A DNA stretch of 64,000 bases from Candidatus Zixiibacteriota bacterium. GTDB lineage: Bacteria > Zixibacteria > MSB-5A5 > GN15 > FEB-12. Below, piece after piece: positions 57,831 to 64,000 of this stretch (within the stretch, counting starts at the first letter, position 1; every line of letters begins with the position of its first letter). The DNA lies in assembly GCA_024278935.1 (NCBI GenBank), contig JAJRSF010000062.1:41677-105676 (forward strand). The letters run 5' to 3'. Made by a program: the position numbers and the translations under genes. The notes below the pieces were generated by a model, which worked only from the letters and a program-made list of their open reading frames with translations, was not told the DNA's origin and did no database searches.

Positions 57831-59107
57831 CCCTCGATGCCAAATTCAATCTGCAGTTTTTCATGTATGTTATAGAAGTTTCTATTTCGAAGATTCATCT
57901 GTTGTTCAACCGAATTATTTATGGCAAGAGTTCTGTCGGACTTTGTTTCAAAAGCATCAGAACCAAATTTCACTCCTTGTAGAGATACCGAAGTATTTGA
58001 ATAGCCATTCTTGTTCCAAAGATGTCGCCAATTCAATCCGAAAGTATAATTATAATTATCCGTAACGGCGTAATTGGAGTTGCCATCAGAGATCGCTTGT
58101 GTTTTTGTGTAATCTAAAATACTGACACCGTAGATGCCGATCAACGAGAGACGGTTTGATTTGTTTATGTCATAGACCATTTTTCCTTGATAGTCATTTA
58201 TTTCAGGAGCCAGTTCGATATCGGTAAAGCTTTGTAGCAAATCTAAAAATGATTTTCGCACAGAAAAAAGCCACGAACCTTTGCCGTCGTTTATAGGACC
58301 TTCAACAACAGAACCAAAGCCCATCATATCAAAACTTACCTGCCCATCAAACTCATCACGGTTCCCTTCTCGAAACGACAATTCCATTATTGATGATAAC
58401 CGATTACCATATGCAGCAGAAAAACCTCCTGCCGAAAAATTAACATCTTTTATAAGATCAACATTGATAAGTCCCAGACTTCCGTTTGAAGTTCCTTGTC
58501 TAGGGAAATGATTTATATTTGGGATTTCAATATTGTCTAAGTAAAATCCATTCTCGACCGGACTTCCGCCACGAACTGCCAAAGCATTTACCTGATCATC
58601 TGTTTTGGCAATACTCGGGAGATTGGCAATTATACGGGTCACATCGCCAGCCGAACCAGGAGCACGTCTGATTTCTTCACCTGAATATGTTGTCGAACTT
58701 GTCGGCTTGACTGAACTTTCTACAAAGTAGCCAGCCGATACAGAAATTTTTTCAAGCTCGGTAATAGAGCTTTGTAATTTTGTTTCAACCGATGTAATTC
58801 TTTTTGAGCGAACAATAACATTGGTTTTTGACACTGTCATAAACCCAATACTGCTAATTTGAATTGTATGGTTCCCAACCGGAACTTTGGAGATTTTAAA
58901 CTCACCATTTTCGTTGGCGGCAGCTCCTAATTTACTTCCCATCACCATAACAGTTGCCCCAACTATTGGTGACTGTGTCTTGGAATCTAAGATGACACCT
59001 TTTATAATTCCGGTATACACAACTGTGTTATCAGCCGAAAAAACTACTTTTGGAGAAAACAGAAAACTTAGCAAAAACAGAATCGAAATTTGTATTAAAA
59101 ACTTCAT
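57831..59107 (-). CDS. TonB-dependent receptor, N-terminal part (frameshifted)
   Basis: First part of an outer-membrane receptor of about 769 residues (56799-59107). ATG 59107 starts a signal peptide (LIQISILFLLSFLFS). A carboxypeptidase-regulatory-like domain follows (GVILDSKTQSPIVGATVMVM, GNHTIQISSIGFMTV), then the plug domain (APGSAGDVTRIIANLPSI, VNALAVRGGSPVENGFYLD) and the first barrel strands. Such receptors import chelated metals, sugars or peptides through energy from TonB. The frame is lost near 57828-57830, where an A is missing from an A run on this strand; restoring it gives GIEGKYIFNDFDESLNSY. No TonB box is obvious. Confidence 0.85.
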
Positions 59108-59202
59108 ACTTATAGACCTTAAATTTTCAATCAATTAACCTTTAGATTGCAAATGTACAGCTAGAGAGTTATATAACATATACTGATAATTCAGTATTTA
59201 TT

Positions 59203-59991
59203 ATGAAAAAGCAAAATGATGACATACAGATAAAGTTTTATCATCTTCTGAACTCGCAGAGTTTTATCGAAGATGAGCTCGATTATGGTATTGTAAATCG
59301 TCATATATCTCTATTGAAACGACTGGACAAAATCAGTCCCGGTGTCATATCTGTATTAGATCTGTTTAAAAAAGATCATATTTACTCATCGCAAAAATAT
59401 GAATCAATTCTCGGTTGGGACTTACAAAAAGCAGAAGCAGAGGGTAACGCTTATAGCGAAAATCGGCTTCACCCTGATGATAAAGATAAAATTTTTGAGG
59501 CTGGTTTATATTTTACAACTCTTATTTTTGGGCTACCACCAGAGATTCGAAAAGATTATAAAATGATTATAGATTATCGAACTCTGGGAATAGAAAACAA
59601 ATATGTACGGGTTGTCGAACAACATACCGTTCTTGAGCAAGACAAAAATGGCAACGTTTGGCTCACCTTGAGCATTCTGGATCTCTCCCCATATAGTGAT
59701 ATCGAAAGTTCTTTTCGAAGTAGAATGATTAATACCAAAACAGGTGACCTGTTCAAATTCCCTCATGACGAAACCGAAAACTCTGATCTTTTAACGATGC
59801 GTGAAAAAGAGATTTTACATCTAATATCCAAAGGGATTATCAGCAGAGAGATTGCCGATATTTTATATATTAGTGTCAACACGGTCAATACCCACCGGCA
59901 AAATATTATTGAAAAACTAGACGTGAAAAGCACATCGGAAGCAGTTCATTATGCGATGCAAATCGGAATCTTATCCAGCCAGCATAACTAA
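59203..59991 (+). CDS. PAS-LuxR-type transcriptional regulator
   Basis: Protein of 262 residues. A PAS-like domain at about 40-150 contains SQKYESILGWDLQKAEAEG and ENRLHPDDKDKIFEAGLYF. The C-terminal 65 residues are a LuxR-type helix-turn-helix: LTMREKEILHLISKGIISRE, then IADILYISVNTVNTHRQNII. This is a cytoplasmic DNA-binding regulator that senses a signal through its PAS domain; no phosphorylation receiver is visible. It is divergent from the TonB-receptor gene (95-base gap), so it could regulate it. A weak AT-rich promoter region separates them. Confidence 0.8.
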   Translation: MKKQNDDIQIKFYHLLNSQSFIEDELDYGIVNRHISLLKRLDKISPGVISVLDLFKKDHIYSSQKYESILGWDLQKAEAEGNAYSENRLHPDDKDKIFEAGLYFTTLIFGLPPEIRKDYKMIIDYRTLGIENKYVRVVEQHTVLEQDKNGNVWLTLSILDLSPYSDIESSFRSRMINTKTGDLFKFPHDETENSDLLTMREKEILHLISKGIISREIADILYISVNTVNTHRQNIIEKLDVKSTSEAVHYAMQIGILSSQHN

Positions 59992-60043
59992 CATAATTCA
60001 GCCAATCCCAATCAACGAATAATCTGAATTTACAATTAGCTTT

Positions 60044-60077
60044 GTAGGTCGAAACCGCATCGGTTTCGAATCCTGCC
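60044..60077 (+). repeat. GTAG-bounded hairpin joined to a repeat fragment
   Basis: GTAG at 60044, then GAAACCG...CGGTTTC. It continues into TCCTGCC, which matches the start of the repeat unit seen at 63816-64000. REP-like element and tRNA-3'-like repeat thus overlap. Confidence 0.5.
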
Positions 60078-60093
60078 ATTTTTGTCCTGCAAT

Positions 60094-60120
60094 AAAAAAA
60101 GACCAGTTAAAACACTGGTC
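60094..60120 (-). terminator. Rho-independent terminator for the minus strand
   Basis: On the minus strand GACCAGT-GTTTTA-ACTGGTC is followed by seven T residues. It lies directly after the CCA-ending tRNA-like element at 60131-60366. Confidence 0.75.
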
Positions 60121-60130
60121 TTCAAAATTT

Positions 60131-60366
60131 GGTAGCTGGGAGTCGGTTTGAACCCTGACAACCACACTAAGTGTGCTTCGGGTTATGAGCTTGCTCAGTT
60201 GTCCGAACAACAGAAAGCACCTGACTCGAACCTGTAGTATTAGCAAATACTTATGGTAAACACAGTGTCTGGTGTTTCTTCTTCTTATCTACTGTTTTGG
60301 CTAGTTCTGTTAGATTATATGGACAGGGCATCAGTCAGGCTGAGCCTGTTAGATCCCGCCACCTCC
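60131..60366 (-). ncRNA. Candidate structured RNA with tRNA-like 3' end
   Basis: On the minus strand the 5' end GGTGGCGGGA pairs with the 3' end TCCCAGCTACC (one A bulge), closing a domain of about 235 bases. Inside are consecutive perfect hairpins: CAGGC-TCA-GCCTG (60336-60348), AAACAC...GTGTTT (60258-60277), AGTATT-TGCT-AATACT (60236-60251), GTTGT-TCGG-ACAAC (60198-60211), GAGC-AA-GCTC (60187-60196) and CACAC-TTA-GTGTG (60163-60175). The 3' end GGGTTCAAACC...CTACCA looks like a T loop and CCA of a tRNA and is followed by a terminator. The segment GCTCATAACCCGAAG matches an initiator-tRNA anticodon arm. No tmRNA or known family was confirmed; the function is inference. Confidence 0.4.
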
Positions 60367-60575
60367 AAAAAAAATGAGTATCTCTATATTATGATAGAGG
60401 TTATGGATGTCAACTTCTCGCTTGTGTCATTTGTAATGAATATATAACAAATAGTATGTAGTTTTATCCAATTAGTAGTGGTACCTTAATAGAGTTGAAG
60501 CAAATTGTTACCTAATTATCTACATATAAAAACTAATCTTAACTGAAGCATATAAACTAAAACAAGGAGACGTGT

Positions 60576-60689
60576 ATGGGTGATAAAGGTAGTAAAAAAG
60601 ACAAGCACAAAAGTGACAAACAGAAGAAAAGCAAAGAGCAACAAAAGTAAAAAAAGAAGCAAGATAAGCAACCGAAAAGGACTCCGTAA
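60576..60689 (+). CDS. Short lysine-rich protein with an in-frame TAA
   Basis: Begins ATG 60576 with AAGGAGA five bases upstream. It reads MGDKGSKKDKHKSDKQKKSK and EQQK, then TAA at 60648-60650, then KKKQDKQPKRTP and TAA at 60687-60689. Both sides are alike in lysine content and the tail resembles other short KKQEKQPKKTP-ending proteins, so the internal TAA probably replaced a Lys or Gln codon. The product would be about 37 residues, basic and unfolded; a nucleic-acid-associated role is a guess. It is too small for most gene finders. Confidence 0.5.
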
Positions 60690-60843
60690 GCGGAATCCAG
60701 AGCCGTCAAAAAAGGTCACAATAGGGTGTAAGTTTCGATGCCACAGCGCGAGTATGGAGTTCGATTCCCCAGGCAGTTGTACAACTTTCTAAGTTAGTTT
60801 TATCACAGCGATTTTCAAGTTCGCTGGAGGTAGAAAACAGAAA

Positions 60844-62058
60844 TTAGTCCAGTATGTCATCGATGCTGTTGAGTCCATACACTGGAGGAATGCCGGACAT
60901 GAATTCCGAGGTCAGGCTTTCGCTGTCCAATAACAATTTTTTCCCATCGATGATTTTCTCATTACGCAATTGCTGAGCCCAGTCGATGATGCTATCAATA
61001 GTGGGAACGTCCAAAGCTAATTGGTCGGCAAACCATTTTGCGATGCATAGACCATAATGAATGTCGTCAGTAAAGAAGCGGTGGTCCTTGTCAATGATCC
61101 ATTCGCCGCTTTCTAATTGAACGGTGGGTGGTTTGATGGCTCCCAAGGTCAGCGAAGTTGTGAATGACTCGCGAATGTCGGTGCTTTCCGATTGGTATGA
61201 GAGTCGCTCAAGACCCAAATAATCAAGCATGTATTGAAAATCCTTCTGAGGATATTTTGTCTTGATACTGTCTCGAATCTTAGAGAAATCCGCGTCTAAT
61301 TCTTGTAGAAGGTCGGCAGATTTTTGGTCATAGTCGCGGTAAAAAAAAGGGATATCTTCTTTGTTCGCCCATTTTCCGCCATCTTTAAGAAACAAACCGT
61401 AGCAACGCGATGGATGGATGATTTGGTTGTCGACAGACAGAGTCAGTGACAAAAAATTATCAGCCTGTACGAAAGATCCTTTTTTTAGCCATCGCTCACA
61501 CATATTTTTTAAAAAAAGGTCATTGAGTTCAGCGAAACGATTCGGCGGTGACACCGCGACGACATTGAGATCTTTACAACCATAGGTTACGCCTACCTTA
61601 CCATACTCAATGATCCGGCATATCCACGGAATCAAACCGATGGCAAAAGTGGTGATATTATTTAGTTCGAATTTCTTCTTGATTTCATCGACCATCCAGT
61701 TAAATCCTGCTTGACCATAGATAGTCCCGACAAATACCTCTTTATCTTTCGCAAGATGTGGCGCCAGGTCGTGAAGAGCGAAGCGATATTTGCATACAGG
61801 CATGCACAAAATCACAAAACTTGCCTGTGGAATCACTTCAGCCGGATTGTCACTTATTTTCGTCAGGGAACCAGAAAACACCTCCTGGAGTTCCCCATCA
61901 ATCGAGTGCAACTGAACATCGACCTTCCGGGACCATTCCTTCGGCTTTCGTGTGAGAATGTTGACGTTAAAACCTGCACCGGAAAGAAAAGGAATCAAAA
62001 CATGCGCACTACAACCGCCACCGACAATTGTCACTTCTTTTTTTTCTTGTTCAACCAT
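60844..62058 (-). CDS. Octopine/opine dehydrogenase-family protein
   Basis: Soluble protein of 404 residues. The N terminus is a Rossmann fold with VTIVGGGCSAHVLIPFLS at about 9-26 for NAD(P) binding. Strands continue to ASFVILCMPVCKYRFAL. A second domain carries SVDNQIIHPSRCYGLF at about 209-224, the NxxxHP motif of the NAD/NADP octopine-nopaline dehydrogenase family with the catalytic His. Members join an amino acid amino group to a keto acid by reduction, giving opines or opine metallophores. AAGGAGA lies before ATG 62058. It lies 250 bases after the ATP-grasp gene on the same strand. Substrates are unknown, and octopine dehydrogenase itself is only one possibility. Confidence 0.72.
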   Translation of the reverse strand: MVEQEKKEVTIVGGGCSAHVLIPFLSGAGFNVNILTRKPKEWSRKVDVQLHSIDGELQEVFSGSLTKISDNPAEVIPQASFVILCMPVCKYRFALHDLAPHLAKDKEVFVGTIYGQAGFNWMVDEIKKKFELNNITTFAIGLIPWICRIIEYGKVGVTYGCKDLNVVAVSPPNRFAELNDLFLKNMCERWLKKGSFVQADNFLSLTLSVDNQIIHPSRCYGLFLKDGGKWANKEDIPFFYRDYDQKSADLLQELDADFSKIRDSIKTKYPQKDFQYMLDYLGLERLSYQSESTDIRESFTTSLTLGAIKPPTVQLESGEWIIDKDHRFFTDDIHYGLCIAKWFADQLALDVPTIDSIIDWAQQLRNEKIIDGKKLLLDSESLTSEFMSGIPPVYGLNSIDDILD

Positions 62059-62308
62059 GTGTCTCCTTATTTGGTTGCAATTTTCAAAACGACAGGACTC
62101 TTCTGAACATTAGCCGCTACAAGTAATCGCTTTCTTCATTAATACAGCCCTCCCATACACAATTTTTTATATAAAACACAACATTAATCTATAAATTAGA
62201 TTAGCGTACAACTCCCGACAACACTTTGAAAGCATATGTGTGGAGATTGGAGACATTCAGCAATTGAATCTGCAATATCTGCTTTAAAATGTTTCCCTAT
62301 TCTGTGAA

Positions 62309-63424
62309 TCAAATATTAACTATATTTTTACGTGCGAGTTTTCTGATATCAATATGATGCAATGAATTGGAAGCTACTCTATCAAGTTGATTGATAAGTT
62401 CCATTACCCGTAGATCACAACAACTGTTCCGACAGAAAACACCTTCTTCAAATTTCCATTCATGTAAAGCATTGTCATAAATATATCGACCCGGCTTGCC
62501 GTCAATGTACATTTGAGACTCAATGTAGGCAGCAAAGTGTGACTGAATTTCGTTAACAACAAAATGTCCATCAGAGGTCTCAAAGATATCAACATTTATT
62601 GCCGTATATCCAGCATCGTTTGTTAACTCACGAATAAAGTTCAATAGTTCTATTGGAGGATTATACCATCCCACTTTTCCAGAACCGCTATGAAATTTTC
62701 CATCGGCAAGTTTCTGATGTCCGAAATATGAATCACCGATACGAATCATTCGCCATTCGGCAATTTCCGGGAGAAATTCCTGAAAAACTATATAACCCCA
62801 TTCACTATCCCGACTGTCGGATCCTCGGCAGACAAGTCCTTTCCCAAAACGATCATTCACATATTGCAAAAGTTCAGTGCGGTTATGAAGAATCTCCACT
62901 CCTGCACTCCTTGAGCCCATATCATGTTTTACTACAATCGGTAAGTCGGCATCGTTAGCAAACTCTATCGCTTCGTCGTGTGAATAAAAGACCCATGTCT
63001 TAGTATGCGGTATGTTATGCGATTCCAGCCAATAAGACATCCGCAGTTTGCTTTCATTCAACCAGACTTCATCGTAGGTTGGATAAATCGTCTTATGCAT
63101 TTCATCAACCATTATCTTTAATCGTTCGTCAAACATACGTTTCTGTATGCTCACCTTGAAGGAGGGCCAAGTAAGAAAAGCGTCACATCCACAGTCCCGC
63201 ACGACCTGAATCCAGTCAGAGCCTGAGATATCGAGAGTCTTGTAGCGAACTCCTAAGTCTTCACATGCGGAGATATATGGTAAATGGTTGTTATCAAATT
63301 CTTCAATTATACCAAGCAGATACGGTGATTTGTTTCTAAGTTTATCTGCTGATTTGACACCTCTATGAGAATCTAACTGCAGTGGGATAGATGCTTGAGG
63401 TTTGAATACTTTCATTTGTTTCAT
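62309..63424 (-). CDS. ATP-grasp ligase, RimK/D-Ala-ligase-like
   Basis: Soluble protein of 371 residues. The N-terminal part is an alpha/beta pre-ATP-grasp fold (SPYLLGIIEEFDNNHLPYIS, CDAFLTWPSF). The ATP-grasp core shows ADLPIVVKHDMGSRSAGVEI at about 158-177 (the lysine and glycine-rich loop over ATP), IVFQEFLPEIAEWRMIRIG at about 215-233, and metal-binding residues in NVDIFETSDGHFVVNEIQS at about 272-290. The enzyme would join a carboxylate to an amine or thiol through an acyl-phosphate. A C-terminal tail with CRNSCCDLRVM is Cys-rich. It is first of a two-gene minus-strand unit with the opine-dehydrogenase-like gene. No known product was recognised. Confidence 0.72.
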   Translation of the reverse strand: MKQMKVFKPQASIPLQLDSHRGVKSADKLRNKSPYLLGIIEEFDNNHLPYISACEDLGVRYKTLDISGSDWIQVVRDCGCDAFLTWPSFKVSIQKRMFDERLKIMVDEMHKTIYPTYDEVWLNESKLRMSYWLESHNIPHTKTWVFYSHDEAIEFANDADLPIVVKHDMGSRSAGVEILHNRTELLQYVNDRFGKGLVCRGSDSRDSEWGYIVFQEFLPEIAEWRMIRIGDSYFGHQKLADGKFHSGSGKVGWYNPPIELLNFIRELTNDAGYTAINVDIFETSDGHFVVNEIQSHFAAYIESQMYIDGKPGRYIYDNALHEWKFEEGVFCRNSCCDLRVMELINQLDRVASNSLHHIDIRKLARKNIVNI

Positions 63425-63815
63425 GTATATCTATTTTATAAATCTGTTTTTTAAAAAAATCTACTATTTAGTCCAAGTTACACCAGCATATATCTGGTCG
63501 TAATCTCGCAGTTTTCCATAAGCTACAATCATTAAGCAAAATTAATACGTCTGCCTACAGTTGCTATTGCTTAAAACACTATTAAGTTTTGGGGGGGCTA
63601 ATTTTTAAGTCCGACAAAAACCTACTATAAATATAGCAAAAGAATAGTGCTTACCCTAGTCTTATCGTATCAAGTTACGGAGTAATTTGTAAGTTGAGTG
63701 CTATCCAATGGTTAAGGTAGAAGAGGTGCGGAAGTCGGAGCCGTTAGAATATCAAAAATCTGAAGAAAACTCCACACATAAAGAAATCTCCAAAGCTGTT
63801 AGGTTTCAGGGACTT

Positions 63816-64000
63816 AAATTTGTTAGCTGGGAGTCGGTTTGAACCCTGCCATTTTAGTCCTGCAAAAGAAAAACCGACTCTAATGAGTCGGTTTCTAAAT
63901 TTGGTAGCGGGGAGTCGGTTTGAACCCTGCCATTTTAGTACTGCAAAAGAAAAACCGACTCTAATGAGTCGGTTTCTAAATTTGGTAGCGGGGAGTCGGT
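63816..64000. repeat. 81-bp tandem repeat of tRNA-3'-like end plus hairpin
   Basis: Copies start at 63816, 63897 and 63978 (period 81; the last is cut by the window edge). Each plus-strand unit holds AAATTTGGTAGC(G/T)GGGAG, TCGGTTTGAACCCTGCC, a spacer and the palindrome AAACCGACTC-TAAT-GAGTCGGTTT. On the minus strand each unit reads as a T loop, acceptor and CCA (GGGTTCAAACC...CCGCTACCA) followed by a terminator. A related copy is at 60125-60147, with its own spacer part at 60058-60092. The 63425-63815 spacer before it has no gene. Confidence 0.85.

Noticed and set aside
60131..60366. Reading this element as a normal tmRNA (ssrA)
   Set aside because: The expected 5' end with GGGG...TTTCGAC and a clear tag-peptide ORF were not found; the fold has only part of a tRNA-like domain. 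It is listed instead as an unassigned structured RNA.
60755..60775. tRNA T arm (GGAGTTCGATTCCCC) as part of a tRNA gene
   Set aside because: No acceptor, D or anticodon arms could be built around it on either strand.
63816..64000. CRISPR array
   Set aside because: The units are contiguous 81-bp copies with no variable spacers and no cas genes nearby.

Overview
This 64 kb window looks like a chromosome segment from an uncultured Gram-negative bacterium of the Fibrobacterota-Chlorobiota-Bacteroidota (FCB) side of the tree. Candidate phyla such as Zixibacteria, Calditrichota or Cloacimonadota are plausible, but the sequence alone does not settle which. The reasons are low GC by eye, LPS-export genes (lptF, lptG, lptE), a PorV/UPF0164-type outer-membrane protein, a secreted beta-propeller protein ending in a 'YPNPFNP' sorting domain, a TonB-dependent receptor with a carboxypeptidase-like N-terminal domain, and a BamA-like barrel fused to a TolB-like propeller. 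One tRNA (Glu, CTC) is present. No rRNA or CRISPR array was seen.

Layout. 1-3.5 kb: a minus-strand envelope unit (ECF sigma factor, zinc anti-sigma factor, MMPL exporter, start of a secreted protein). 4.5-7.1 kb: a two-gene cytochrome bd-like oxidase whose large subunit carries two c-type heme motifs. 7.4-10.4 kb: a Leptospira-type surface-repeat protein, a FetA/FetB-like ABC pair and a YhaM-type exoribonuclease. 10.5-13.7 kb: lptF, lptG and a methyltransferase. 14-17 kb: small accessory genes. 17-19.5 kb: ahcY-metK (activated methyl cycle). 19.9-22.9 kb: four uncharacterised membrane proteins. 23.1-25.8 kb: a DUF2779 nuclease-like protein, a second nuclease-like protein and an unknown, then the tRNA. 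26.4-34.1 kb: Lon-like protease, histone-H1-like protein, the peptidase/propeller/barrel fusion and murA. 34.4-37.3 kb: DUF4416 protein, a transposase relic, two tandem acetyltransferases and lipoproteins. 37.4-44.3 kb: hutU, a GT39 glycosyltransferase, hutI, lptE, a porV-like gene, a lipoprotein and a rhodanese. 44.7-53.4 kb: lipoproteins, an MBL hydrolase, a very long M16 peptidase, DUF302, a beta-carbonic anhydrase and a non-specific nuclease. 53.4-60 kb: FG-GAP protein, PIF1-like helicase, TonB receptor, PAS-LuxR regulator. 60-64 kb: an accessory segment with a structured RNA-like element, an opine-dehydrogenase-family gene, an ATP-grasp ligase gene and an 81-bp tandem repeat resembling the 3' end of a tRNA plus terminator.

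Two features run through the whole window. First, eight genes are split by a one-base slip in a short A/T run and five more carry one in-frame stop, with recognisable or coherent protein on both sides. This points to residual sequencing error or to recent, widespread gene decay. Second, intergenic spaces hold many GTAG-bounded hairpins like REP elements, and one sits beside a fragment of a REP-associated tyrosine transposase. The most novel-looking parts are the 60-64 kb segment, the four-gene membrane cluster and the c-heme bd-type oxidase.
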